From: Trichoplax sp. H2 | Taxonomy: Eukaryota > Placozoa > Uniplacotomia > Trichoplacea | Assembly (NCBI GenBank): GCA_003344405.1 | Contig: NOWV01000003.1 | Location: forward strand, 930,001 to 994,000 | Reading direction: 5' to 3' | DNA: 64,000 nt | In this document: positions 52,002-64,000 of the stretch, piece by piece | Layout of the letters: the number at the start of each line of letters is the position of its first letter | Position numbering within the stretch: the first letter of the stretch is position 1 | Position numbers and translations under genes: made by a program | The notes under the pieces: generated by a model | The model's input: only the letters and a program-made list of their open reading frames with translations | The model's database searches: none | Told to the model about the DNA's origin: nothing

Positions 52002-55000
52002 CTATGTCAAACTGATTTCATCTTGGATCTTTGAATCAAATTCTGCTTGTGTTATCTGTTAAAAAAATATCAGACTCCATTAACACTAAGGCAATCGCCA
52101 GCTTTTAGAAATAGTAGCGTAAAATGATGCTAAGTATACTATAAGGGCACTTTGTCGTGAATAACATTCATGCATGATAACAAGAGCATTTGGCAGAGCA
52201 ACAGCTAGCATCTCCCAATCATTATGGTAGATTGGAAGTTAGCAAAATACGTTAAATCAGATTAAAAGTACTTTCTCAACATAAGTATAACCTTTCTAAA
52301 ATGATAAGATAATTTGCAGAACACTGTAATGTAATTTGTAGAATATACCTTCTTTCTTTTTAATTTTTTCATTAGATTAATTTCTTTAGTTAGATCGTTG
52401 AATTCATCCATGATCTCGTCATATTTCTCCTATTTTTAGGTATAACGAAAATATTACGGCAACTTATTTTAATTAAGTTTGATAAAAACTTTATAAATTA
52501 GTATTCGTACTATATATAACTTTGTAATAAATCAAATAGAAGTCGATAATTTGCTTATACTTTTATATGTATTTTTCTAAATTGCTTAAATTAAACTTTT
52601 TAAACTTAAACGACACTTATAATGTTAAGCTATACAGTACTTTTAAACTATTTTATCATTAATATACCGCAATCTTTCTTTTACTATTGCGTTCTTTAAC
52701 TAATCTCTTCTTTTCCTTTTTCGCTTCTCGTTGCTTTTTCTTCGACCATGGTTCATTCTATAGGTAATATATTTGACAAAGACATATACAATTAAACTTA
52801 AAATATGTCCTTACTTAATACATCATTCATAATTTTATTTTATTCTTCCAGTATAACACCTTCGAGTTATTCTTAGAAGATCTTCTCTTGTTACTATTCG
52901 TAGGCGCTACGGTAAATCAAGTAATCGCAATTAGAATATATTATTATTGAGCACCGTATAAAAAACCTGCAGACATAGTCAAATTTATCATTAAATTTTC
53001 AATAACAAAACACTAACGCTGATTTTTTAGAGCAATTTGTCTTTGTTTTTCTTTAGCCTTGTTTCTGTGTAATTTCACATGTATTAATAGTAAACATTGA
53101 CAATAACTTAGTCGATCCACCTTTTGTATATAGTACATATTACCACGAATATTCAAATTATATCTAACTTATAAGCTATGGCATCAACGTCAATATCGAC
53201 AGTTTCGAATAGGCTGGTGTTAACGTTGCGTAACTCTGGCATCTTTGGCATGCGAAGTAAGCCAAAACCGCGTGCCATTGAACAAAGATCGAGCTCTTAG
53301 AAAATATTTAGAACTCAATTAACTACTCAAAATTTTTTCAATAATCGATACTGATATCTAGTACATTACCTTTCACTCTTAAAATATAACTGCATTCGTG
53401 CTTACGATAAGATGATACAAAAGATACAAACGCCCTTATTCCCTTTTCATATATTTCTCTGCATAAGTAGCAAGAACGAAAATTTTGTATGAGTCACATA
53501 ATAAATAATCCTTAAACTATGAGTAGGCCAGTCTATGTGAGAGTAGCCATCGATACATAACAAATAAAAAACCGATTAAATATTACCTATCACTTTTAGA
53601 TAATTCTTGCAATTTCTGAGTATAATCTGCTACTTCATGACTTGATGTAAATCGTGCAAGCGGTACCTAAAAAATGAAACATTAACATAACGCTTTCCGT
53701 AGTGTTACACTGAGTAATTCTGTAGTCTAGTTGAGCCCATAATTCGAATGTGAGGATTTAAAAAAATTACAGTACCGGTAGCAAAGTCATACCTTCTGAT
53801 TTAGCGATAAAAACTGAACATAAGATTCTTCATTCGGATTTAAAAATATTATAGCATTTCCTGTAAAACAACAATTTAGAACAGTGTTATCAATTACTCT
53901 GATAACTACTCGTGCGTATCGTTAACTTCCAAACCTTTATTTCCAATTCTTGCAGTGCGGCCACAGCGATGAACAAAAGCACTAGGAAGTATACAAAATA
54001 AAACATTAACAAGTCCCGGTGTACATAATAATAATCCAAAAAAGCTAATAATTCTTTAAGATATGTATACAATACACTCCGTCAGTAGCTATTACTTAGT
54101 TTTGTTGGGAACATCATATTGAATAACCCAATGCACTTCTGGGATATCTACACCTCTCGCGAGTAAATCTGTGCAAACAAGGAGTCCCCTAATTGGATCA
54201 TTAATGGTATGGAAGTACGCTTGAAATCTTGCTTAAAAATTGAAAGCAACGAAACTACAACGTAAATTGGATACCTAGACATTTTGCGAAACTTCTCAAA
54301 TATTAGTGTCCTCTTCTTCTTCATTTTACCGTGCATACAAAGAATGCACATATCCGGTAGTAAACTATTGCAAAGTATTAGCATAAGGTTTGCACTTCGA
54401 TTAAGGTCGTACTTTGCGAGCAGAAGTAATTTTATTTATACAAAGCACGTGGATACTTCAATTAGGACGAACATTATCTGCGGAAACACAGTATTTACCA
54501 TTTTAAAACATTACCAAAATATTCAACACAAGCACATGTGCTAAAAAAGGTCATATGTTTTAAATTCTGCAAATTAAAACTAAAATTAATAACTTTTAGA
54601 TAAATAAATGGCTAGTAACACTATCAAGGCTACAAGAATGTTTTACATTGCTAATTAAGAAATTAACAACCTTTCTTTCTTTTAGAAAATGAATCAGATT
54701 TGAGAATTTTGTATCAAACCCACATAACTGTAGAAAAAAGTATAAATAAGTCTATTGCATGGAATGAAATGATAACTAATGATATAATATGTGTCAGAAA
54801 CTTAAGATTGAAGCATTGCATTAAATTATACTGTTGTAATAAAAACGGATGTACTACATCATACAACAGTCGACTATTGTGAGAAAGAATAATTTTCAGA
54901 AATGCAACTTTGCTAGCGACATATCACAATTTAAGCTAATCAACGTCGAGAATTTCTAATTTAACCTCAACACAATCGTAAATATAAATTACGAATTTTT

Positions 55001-57556
55001 TGAATACCATGTAGTAATTTTCAAGTGCGGCAGGAGTTTTTTGGTCTATCTGTTATTGAAAGGCAATACGAATGTATTAATATTTAGTAATTGACATAAA
55101 CTATAGCCCTAATGTCTTTTGAAATTCATAATAATTTAATGATGTAAGCTGACATTTATTTTGCGATGTAGCATCAAATTTTTAATTTTATCATATACTT
55201 GTCAATCTGGTAAGCTATCAAAATTTAACCAACTTACCTGCTTCACGATATTTTTCTCACGAACAGTAATACGAACTGGATTCCTTAACCCGGCTCTAAT
55301 AAGCTGTTCTAGTTTTTCAGTTTGAGTAGCAGAAAATAACCCCTAGTTCCATATATAATTTAGTTTAGACTAATCACATCCAAAATGATGGTATTTATTC
55401 CTCTAAAAAGATTACATGCTCAAAATTTTTATCAATTACCGTTCTCCTTTGCTTAGGCAAGTAACTAAAAATTGTATTAAGACTGTAATACACAAGCATA
55501 TCAAAATGTACAATCAGGATTAATTTCGAAAAAGTTGAAGTCTAGTGTTAAGTATGGAAGGATTTTTTTTTAATATTCTAGTTTAACAACAGGAGTTTCA
55601 AAATGCTCCTTTGATATGCTAATTACTGCTGTACATCACCTCTCTTCGAATCCCAGATCTAAAAGCCTATCTGCTTCATCTAGAACCAAAACTTCCTATA
55701 ACAGGCGATAAAATTTTAGAAACCTTTATAAATCAGCACTATGTAAGTTACAGTCTACTTGTTAGCTGTACTGTACTACTTGCTCTACAAAACCGAATTG
55801 GAAACATTCACCAACAACTAAACACGATAGCTTAAAATTTAGAATCAAGTACTTCTTTTACCAGAGCTTTAATGTGGCCAGCAATATTAAAATCCGTTTT
55901 GCGCCTATCTATAATATCCTCAAATCTTCCAGGTGTAGCAATTATTATATTGCCTCTACAATTATATCAGGAATAAATATTATTGTCTTCCCTAATATCA
56001 TTAAGAAGTCTAAATAAAGCTATTTGCATTATCTAACCCATATTCTTTCCACATTTTTGCATCATTAACGGTATTGTTTCCACCAATGAAGAGAATTTGA
56101 CTGTACGGAAAATCAATCAGATAGAGCATAAATATAGATATTAAACTAGTATTAATTTATTGGCACTAATTGACGTCTGGTTATCTCAAGTGGAGAATTA
56201 TATTTGTAGTGGCGCATAGTTCTAGAGCTTAAAGTATTGCTATAACACGTAACTATTAAAGTAGCAAATTTTTTGGCCTTGATGTTGCCGTATGTGATGA
56301 TATTGATTCAAACTGTAACTTTAAATCGTAATGGAATGTATCAAACCTAAGATCTTGCATATTGTCTAAAAATGGTTGTATAACTGTATGAATTTGAATA
56401 GCGAGTTCTCTTGTTGGTGTCAGAATTATAGCACCTACCTGAGAAGAAAGTAGCATAATTATATCAACTAAATATTAATATTAGACCATAATTGTAGCTA
56501 TTATACATAAGACTTACATCATATTTCCTTAGTTTCGTATCTCTATAATAGAAATAGATCAATTACATCATCTATTAAACTATCAAATAAGAGAGCACAA
56601 GGCATACGTACTATCATAACCGACTCAAAGTCTAAGATAGCTACTGTTAGAGATGAAATATAGAAATGTTGCATTCAGAAGCTCCACAATCTATATTGCT
56701 ATATACTGTAGAATAGGGCAATCACAGTACAATAACGTAGACATACAGACATGTAGACTTATGTCGTTGCAGCAAATCTATAACAATAACCGAAGTATGC
56801 AAAATATTGAAATATAGTATTAGAATCAAAAGCAAACTATACGAGTACTGTATATTATTTCAGGATTAATAAATTGATCATAAATAGTTATCATTATTAT
56901 TATTATCAGATCCACTACTAGCCCAAAATTTCGGGTCTTTCATCGATAAATAAAAATGTAGTACCTTTTGGATAACATTTGCAATATAGGTATAACAAAT
57001 GCAAGTGTTTTACCAGATCCAGTGACCTATCAATAGAATAGAACGTGTATGTATATATAATCGGAATTTTGCGTAACACAGTTCATAAATAAATTAGAAT
57101 ATAATTATCATTCGAAAAATACAAATCGCAAGTGTACAATGCCACAGCTTAATAAAAATATGAACAGCGCAGTTTGATTAAAATTCTCATTTCGACCAAA
57201 TCAAGTATTGTCATTGTAACAGACTTACAGCTTCAACGACAACGTCTTTATACGATAGGAACGCCGGTATCGTTGCTGACTGATGAATAAGGAAACAAAA
57301 GACATTATTTTGTATACAGTATTCGTAGTAGCTAACATGGGACATATCGAACACAAACTAGCTTTAGCAAGACTAGAATAGGCAATCGTGTATAGTCGAA
57401 TTATTACAATCAGGATTTTGTGCATTTTGAAATACGATAAATTACCTGAACGGGTGTCATCGTTTGAAAGCCCAAAGATTGAATCGTTACAAGAGTACTA
57501 GGTAGTAACAGAGATTCAATGGAATTCCACGATGCATGCCCATTAATAGGATTCAT
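52002..57556 (-). CDS. DDX55: DEAD-box RNA helicase DDX55 (yeast Spb4 homologue)
   Basis: DDX55/Spb4 is a nucleolar helicase for 60S ribosome maturation. I resolve 25 exons on the minus strand, from 57556-57446 (start) to 52055-52002 (stop), summing to 593 residues (human 600). Motifs in order: Q motif [10 protein letters not shown]; motif I EAVTGSGKT; Ia [10 protein letters not shown] in FIGGNN; Ib [30 protein letters not shown]; then [12 protein letters not shown] (54566-54499), [21 protein letters not shown] and [12 protein letters not shown]. The C-terminal extension keeps [31 protein letters not shown] and the lysine-rich [17 protein letters not shown] typical of this subfamily. One exon (56542-56518) is 25 nt. 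Exons near the end: 52906-52860, 52757-52668 and 52429-52349. Confidence 0.94.
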
Positions 57557-57879
57557 CTTTATTATTTGTATAATGACAATTATACACTTATACGCGTATA
57601 GGTATATAACTAGTGCAGTACAGTCTATTTCTGGTTGGGACTAGCTCAAATTAAACTGAATCGTTCAATTACTACTAAATGATCTAAACTAGTTCTTTCG
57701 AGAATAATTTCATGTTATGTTCAGTTGATCTTGATCTGCACTGCTGCAAGGGGTGAAGACTAAGAAGGGTATGCAGTCTTCTGAGCAGACCTCAGAACCT
57801 GATCCTGCAATCAAGAAACAGTTAGTTATTACTCTACGGTACTGTAGTCTGTATAATACATTACACTCACCGTACACTG

Positions 57880-58460
57880 TACTGTACAGGGCACTCTGTG
57901 TAGAGTTTCTGCAACATTTACGTTCAGTACGAGGAATTAATCGACCGACGTACTGTACTGTACCGTACAGTATTTTTGACTTCGCTGTCTGAGCCTTCTG
58001 AAGACATGTACTGTACACTATACAGACCACTGTTACGGCGTGACTTGCAATAAATAGATACTGTACTGTGTACTGTACAGTGATCAATGATCATAGGGTA
58101 AGATGATGTGCATTATGATTTATGTAATGTAATACTGTACAGTACAGTACAGTAGTACAATGTACAGTATGGTTCAATTGTTTCTTGACAATAGTACAGT
58201 ACTATACTGTACACTGAGTGTACACTGTACAGTACACTACAATTATTACTACAGTATGTAAGGACTACGAGAAGAAAGCTTGCTTTCCTTTCAAATGTTT
58301 GTTGTACTGTACAGTACACTGTACAGTATGCCTGTACTGTACAGTGTACAGTGTACAGTATCTTTACTCCATTGTAAAACAGACTCTGCTGTACTGTACT
58401 GTACTGTACACATGGTTCACTTTACGGAGTTGTCATAGTGATAATACTGTACTGTGCTGA
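57880..58460. repeat. GTACT/AGTAC palindromic pentamer cluster
   Basis: Long runs such as actgtacagtacagtacagt (about 58135-58154) and ctgtactgtactgtactgta (about 58389-58408) switch orientation several times, broken by ordinary sequence. Confidence 0.85.
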
Positions 58461-59094
58461 ATGTGCGTAGAATCTAAGAAATAAATTTTATTATAATTTA
58501 TTTAATTTAATTTAGTTTTAACTCTCTCAATTTGGCTACTGAACTTATCCCTGTATATACTCAAAGGTCTACTCACACTAAAATTTATATGTATATTAAA
58601 GGATAATTAATTATAGACTAGCAACTAATCTGATATCTAGTGAACTATCTCTGTACTGTAAGGTTTCTATAAAGTAAGGCTAGTACAGTACAATTATGCA
58701 TTATTGAATATACGCGTACGCGTATACGAACAAAGTTCTTTCATTGCTCATTAACTATTAATTCCGTTATAATTACTAGCTACCCTTGCTCTTACCAACT
58801 AAACTATAGACCACTATTACAGGGGCGTGGCGAGCCCTCTAAAATGGTTGAAAGACGTTCAGCTATAGTGTTGCCTTAAATTATGTCTTTATATTGTGTA
58901 GAAATGTACTTTCAATTTGGCTCAGATTCCATGCAGACAGATCAGTACAACCTTGAGTAATTGGCTCTTGATATTTTGATTACTTTTTATTGCAGTATTG
59001 AATAATTCTATTTAAAGTTTCTACTACAAACTGTCAGTCACTGTTATATGTTCGGTCGCTCCAACTCATTTTACTGAACATATTAATAGGAATC

Positions 59095-59530
59095 CCACGT
59101 ACTGTACTCAGTGTACTGTACAGTACAGTACTTTAGGAGGGTAGACCGGTAGACTACAGTACAGTACACTGTACAGTACTACTGTAGCGCATATAGACTG
59201 AGTAATATGCGTGAAGTAAAAACTTAAGGTTTCTGTAACTTTCAAGTGCACATTTTTATTGCCCTGAGTGTACACTGTACAGTACTGTATATTCACAGTC
59301 TACAGTACACTGTACTGTGCGTTTAGTACTATAGTACAGTACTATACAGCACAGTACAGTGTACTGTACATCACAGGACAAGTAAAGCGCGGGGTACTGT
59401 ACAGTACTGTACTGTACTGTACGTGCAATGTAAAATTTTGAATCCGGCTCACTGTCAATTCAAAAAAAGCCACTACAGTACCGTAAAGTACGCGTAGCTC
59501 TGTACTGTACTGTACTATGAGGATATATCA
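59095..59530. repeat. GTACT/AGTAC palindromic pentamer cluster
   Basis: Dense alternating GTACT and AGTAC units, with repeated gtgtacactgtacagtac motifs, immediately upstream of the 14-3-3 gene. Confidence 0.85.
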
Positions 59531-59650
59531 CATAGTACTGTGCAGTCTACACAGTTATCGATTCGCTGTGAACGTTGTTTGTTAAAAAAGTAATATCGCT
59601 CTTTCGCTACTATTGGATTCAGTATCCCTGGAAAATCTTATCCATCTGTA

Positions 59651-62600
59651 ATGGCTGACCGAGACGACTACATTAACAAGGCAAAGTTAGCCGAGCAGGC
59701 TGAACGCTACGATGGTAAAGCAAGAAATAATATTTATAAAACAGTTTCTTTGTATCTCAGATTTTTTTTTCCATCAGCGATGTTCGCCATTATCGCTATT
59801 TTCTTGATACTCCTTTCCTCTTCCCCTCACACCTACCCGGAGTCAGTCAGTGTCTCGTATCTCATCTGCAAGGCGACCCTTTTCTCGTCGCGAATTTTAA
59901 TTTAAACCTAAATATTACAGAGCTGAGAGTATTTACTAGCCATTCATTAGCAACGATAATATTTTGTGTGCTCGTCAAATAACTACAGCAATTGAATCCT
60001 GCTTTAATTTTATTTTATGTATATATATATATATATATATATACAGTATAAAGAGAAAATAGTTGAATTAATATCCATTGTGTCCTGTCTACTATAATTC
60101 TAAGATAGTAGCGCGCGATGGTAGCTTTTTTTATCGTATAGATGCACTAGTGCATTGGAAGGGAGCGTAAGATAAAAATAAAGTCAAGTAAATGGTAAAG
60201 CTTCAAGACTGTATGACGGATGAAACTACTTTTTGTTAATTTTTATGATCTCTTCGTTTTCTTTTTACAAACTGTCCAATTAAATTGATTACGGTACTGC
60301 ATAAGAATCAGTTTATACCGAGTCTCACTTTACGAAGATCCCAGTCATCTCAATTTAGATATGTATAACTTTTCTTGTATAAAAAGTAAATTGAAAGGTC
60401 AGTTCCAAAAGTAAATATGTTATTGCAACGTACTATACAAAACTTTTACATGATAAAACCCGTAAATCATCTTCAAAAGTTTTCACGCTAACAATTTGGA
60501 AATTGGTTTCAATTAATTAATATAAATCGTAACGCTGTACTACATGTACAGCGCACTGTACAGTGCTGTACTCGAGTGTATTATACACTAAAGATCTGTA
60601 CTCTGCTTTACTGTTCTACTGTACTGTACAGTACAGTACTGTATAAGGTAATGTGTTCGGCAGTGTTAAAAAGCGAATGCGACTACTGTAATCTTGAAAA
60701 AGCGAACTGTGCAAGATTTAACTCGTATTCAGCTACTTTTCCGCACTGCATTCAATTTTATCAAATACTTTATGTACTCGGTGAAAATAGCGTATAGTAA
60801 ATAGCTCACAATTTTTCAGCATGAACTGGTTAGATATTTGAAGCATTTACGTTCTTCATGTGATATACTGTATAAAACCATGAATGTGCGTATGTTGTCA
60901 AGTTACCAACAGACCTGCGTAGAGCTTGCAGTATTGTACTGCGCTTAGTGTTCATTATAGTAGTTATACACTTGATAGCACTATTCTTGGTAAACAACGA
61001 CTGACTGGCGAGTTACTATAGCGACTATACCGTATGCCGACTTCACATTCCCTCCCCTTTACAATCCAGTGTACTGTACAGTACGTACTGTACCGTACTT
61101 GCATTTGTTGTACAGTACAATGGCCGCCATGATACAGGATAATACGCAGTGTAGTGTGCTATACAGTACTGTACGCTGCACAAATTTAACCAACGCGTGT
61201 TAATTACAGTATTGTATGTACAGTATAGTGTAATGGATAATTAAATCTTATGGGCCTTTACAGTACAGTGCTTTAAAAATATGACAGTAGGTTTCGTACT
61301 GTACTGTACTGTACAGTACAGTATGTTAATACAGTACGTGAGCTACGGTACTTATCAAAAAGTTGAAAACGGATATACTGGACTGTAGTGTATTCTGCAG
61401 AAGTAATTTGAAATGAACATTGTACTTTTTCACAAATTAGTGGAGAGAATTAGAAATGCAGCAATGCTGTACGTCTGTACCGTAGTAGTTCTCCTTTCGT
61501 AANNNNNNNNNNNNNNNNNNNNCTTTTCTTGTATAAAAAGTAAATTGAAAGGTCAGTTCCAAAAGTAAATATGTTATTGCAACGTACTATACAAAACTTT
61601 TACATGATAAAACCCGTAAATCATCTTCAAAAGTTTTCACGCTAACAATTTGGAAATTGGTTTCAATTAATTAATATAAATCGTAACGCTGTACTACATG
61701 TACAGCGCACTGTACAGTGCTGTACTCGAGTGTATTATACACTAAAGATCTGTACTCTGCTTTACTGTTCTACTGTACTGTACAGTACAGTACTGTATAA
61801 GGTAATGTGTTCGGCAGTGTTAAAAAGCGAACTGTGCAAGATTCAACTCGTATTCAGCTACTTTTCCGCACTGCATTCAATTTTATCAAATACTTTATGT
61901 ACTCGGTGAAAATAGCGGATAGTAAATAGCTCACAATTTTTCAACATGAACTGGTTAGATATTTAAAGCATTTACGTTCTTCATGTGATATACTGTATAA
62001 AACCATGAAATGTGCGTATGTTGTCAAGTTACTAACAGACCTGGTTAGAGCTTGCAGTATTGTACTGCGCTTAGTGTTCATTATAGTAGTTATACACTTG
62101 ATAGCACTATTCTTGGTAAACAACGACTGACTGGCGAGTTACTATAGCGACTGTACCGTATGCCGACTTCACATTCCCTCCCCTTTACAATCCAGTGTAC
62201 AGTACGTACTGTACCGTACTTGCATTTGTTGTACTGTACAGTACTGTAGTGCACTACCAGTTTGACGATACTGTACAATGGCCGCCATGATACAGGATAA
62301 TACGCAGTGTAGTGTGCTATACAGTACTGTACGCTGCACAAATTTAACCAACGCGTGTTAATTACAGTATTGTACAGTATAGTGTAAATGGATAATTAAA
62401 TCTTATGGGCCTTTACAGTACTTTAAAAATATGACAGTAGGTTTCGTACTGTACAAGTACTGTAACTGTATGTTAATACAGTACTGTACATGAGCTACGG
62501 ACAGTCAGTCCTAGCTACGGTACTTATCAAAAAGTTGAAAACGGATATACTGGACTGTAGTGTATTTTGCAGAAGTAATTTGAAATGAACATTGTACTTT

Positions 62601-63120
62601 TTCACAAATTAGTGGAGATAATTAGAAATGCAGCAATGCTGTACGTCTGTACCGTAGTAGTTCTCCTTTCGTAATTCCTATACGCTTCCTGGTGATTAAA
62701 TTGTAATTGGAAAGCAGTATACAGAAATAATACTCTTGGAAAATGATGCAGATCTTATGATTTTCATATTTTGTTTCTTATGTTAATAATACGTGTATTT
62801 ACGTATTTCATAGAAATGGTTGAGGCTATGAAGAAAGTAGCCACTTTGGACAATGGATTAAACACAGAAGAGAGAAATCTTTTATCTGTGGCTTATAAAA
62901 ATGTTATTGGTGCTCGCCGCGCATCTTGGCGTATCATCTCTAGTTTAGAACAAAAGGAGGAAAATAAAGGCAAAACAGAAAAGTATTATTTGATTGTCGA
63001 TTATCGTAAACAAGTGGAAAAAGAATTAAAAGAGATCTGTAATGATGTACTCGATCTGTTGAACGGCCATTTGGTATTGTGTGCGTCGGATGGCGAATCT
63101 AAAGTATTTTATTATAAAAT
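59651..63120 (+). CDS. YWHAE: 14-3-3 protein, epsilon-like, 5' part
   Basis: 14-3-3 proteins are dimeric adaptors that bind phosphoserine/phosphothreonine peptides. Exon 1, 59651-59714, gives [20 protein letters not shown]. Exon 2, 62814-63120, continues with [47 protein letters not shown] and ESKVFYYKM. The EQKEENKG stretch and SKVFYYKM favour the epsilon type. Lys and Arg of the phosphopeptide pocket (KNVIGARR) are present. The visible part covers about half of the usual 245 residues. Exon 2 ends with AT before gtaagt (phase 2), and the next exon, expected to start GDYYRYLAE, is beyond the window. Intron 1 is 3.1 kb as assembled but contains a suspected false duplication. Confidence 0.93.
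60018..60045. repeat. (TA)n microsatellite
   Basis: About thirteen TA units in 14-3-3 intron 1, just upstream of the duplicated block. Confidence 0.9.
60369..61502. repeat. First copy of near-identical 1.1-kb block
   Basis: Starts cttttcttgtataaaaag and ends ttctcctttcgtaa directly at a run of N. It recurs almost base for base at 61523-62674, with small indels mainly inside GTACT tracts. The block itself contains two GTACT clusters (about 60535-60650 and 61065-61330). See the second copy and the gap. Confidence 0.9.
61503..61522. other. Assembly gap (20 N)
   Basis: Twenty unknown bases, a placeholder gap of fixed size between two contigs. Confidence 0.99.
61523..62674. repeat. Second copy of near-identical 1.1-kb block
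   Basis: Begins with exactly the same bases as 60369 and passes the point where the first copy is cut off (gtaa, then ttcctatacg), continuing to 14-3-3 exon 2. Differences include loss of about 28 bp after gtgttaaaaagcgaa and an extra GTAC-rich insertion near 62231-62275. Confidence 0.9.
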
Positions 63121-64000
63121 GTAAGTTATGCTGATTAGTAGCAGCCACTAGTGTCATTCTAACCAATAATGGTTTATACGAAGCTATGCAATCTTAAGAT
63201 GTGGGACTGAGGTTTTTGTAATTACACTATTATTGTAATTGATCTTGAACCTTGTGCTTAAATGTTTGAAACGAAAGTTACAGGTGTGGGATAGAGTATT
63301 TTTCGTCGTCAGTTCTACTATACGTATATGCATAATAAAAGTAAAAGACAAACTCTTTTATTGCCTATATGGTTAACGTTTTGAGCAATGCTATTTTTAC
63401 AACGCATCATGTAATATACGGTACACTAGAGACCCTAAATCTTAAATCCTTTTAGGGTCTTTACAGTGCACGGTACATCGCCGTACATCATTCGATGCTC
63501 AATCTACTGTAGTAATAATCAATATATATCATATCATTGATATATTGATATTGATTGTTATGCCTCTTCGGAACAGTTGTGACCCATCCTGTAGAAGAGA
63601 TGTACAGTAGTAAGCGATTGAAGACTGCGAATCGATACCCACATTAAAGGAAGATCAATATGTTAATAATTTAACGAACTTGACCTTGCCCATGATTGAG
63701 ACACTGATCAGAGGACTAGAGGAATAACAAGATGTACTGTAGAATAATAAATAAGAAAAATATTTGGCTTATTCTTGTAATCTTGTTATTGCTCTGCTGA
63801 ACTGTACGAGTTTCAGACATTACCAACAGAACATCTTATCGATTACTATACCTCGTATTTATGACTTACCGATTCTAAGAGCGTAGCAATTCAGACGGCT
63901 TAAACTTCTTAAATACCAGAAAGTCATAGCACCGGAGCTATCGGATACCAGATTTTTAGTACTATATCAGTTTATCAATATTTCCAACTGCTTACTACTT
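63121..64000 (+). other. Start of 14-3-3 intron 2
   Basis: No following 14-3-3 exon is visible before the window ends. A short perfect 9-bp inverted repeat (gaccctaaa ... tttagggtc) lies at 63432-63459. No other gene was recognised. Confidence 0.6.

Larger units (their letters stand above)
57557..59650. promoter_or_regulatory. Head-to-head gap between DDX55 and 14-3-3
   Basis: A 2.1-kb divergent gap with two very dense GTACT palindrome clusters (about 57880-58460 and 59095-59530). The second ends about 120 bp before the 14-3-3 start codon. Overlapping open frames on both strands at 57710-58460 and 59108-59296 are repeat-derived. Confidence 0.65.

Noticed and set aside
54421-54480. Minus-strand sequence reading [10 protein letters not shown] just before the DDX55 MHGKM exon, which would require a 30-nt intron to continue.
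   Set aside because: The true motif exon is 54566-54499 ([16 protein letters not shown]). It splices with correct phase to 54364 and gives the same spacing as human DDX55, so this stretch is intron.
60576-60797. Open frame in 14-3-3 intron 1.
   Set aside because: It is made of GTACT repeat and lies in the falsely duplicated block; the second copy has a different frame because of an indel.

Overview
The window looks like nuclear DNA of a basal animal, most likely a placozoan (Trichoplax or a close relative). The DNA is AT-rich. Its genes are ordinary animal genes cut by many short GT-AG introns, often in positions that leave human-like protein alignments intact. It keeps a type II NADH dehydrogenase alongside Fanconi-anaemia, NRDE2 and BAF genes, and it carries a TTAGGG telomere-type tract. 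The species assignment is inference. The gene calls rest on my own exon-by-exon translation, with splice phases checked, and on remembered family sequences. No database search was run.

Layout: PNN 3' end (+, 1-829); membrane-anchored M14 carboxypeptidase (-, 2123-5648); TRMT61B (+, 8333-9992); NRDE2 (-, 10252-14542); PPP1R37 (-, 17561-24077); COX7A-family subunit (+, 26953-27846); CGRRF1 (-, 29436-31913); FANCL (+, 32299-36171); EIF1AD (-, 36911-38782); BANF1 (+, 39794-40066); BRMS1L (-, 41678-45992); type II NADH dehydrogenase (+, 47929-50833); DDX55 (-, 52002-57556); 5' part of an epsilon-type 14-3-3 gene (+, 59651 onward). Orientation alternates along the window with one exception, NRDE2 followed by PPP1R37, so most gaps are head-to-head or tail-to-tail.

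The genes are mostly housekeeping functions: mRNA splicing and RNA surveillance (PNN, NRDE2), ribosome biogenesis (DDX55), mitochondrial tRNA methylation and respiration (TRMT61B, COX7A, NDH-2), chromatin and nuclear envelope (BRMS1L, BANF1), DNA repair ubiquitination (FANCL), phosphatase and phosphoserine signalling (PPP1R37, 14-3-3). They do not form one pathway.

Non-coding DNA is dominated by a pentanucleotide family, (GTACT)n, that repeatedly switches to its reverse complement (AGTAC)n. It gives palindromes such as CTGTACAG. Dense clusters of it sit in every head-to-head gap and are largely missing from tail-to-tail gaps. Other notable points are a probable U12-type AT-AA intron in BRMS1L, a head-to-head EIF1AD/BANF1 pair that is also found in humans, a perfect 23-bp inverted repeat, a degenerate foldback element, and a near-duplicate 1.1-kb block on both sides of a run of N that looks like an unmerged contig overlap.
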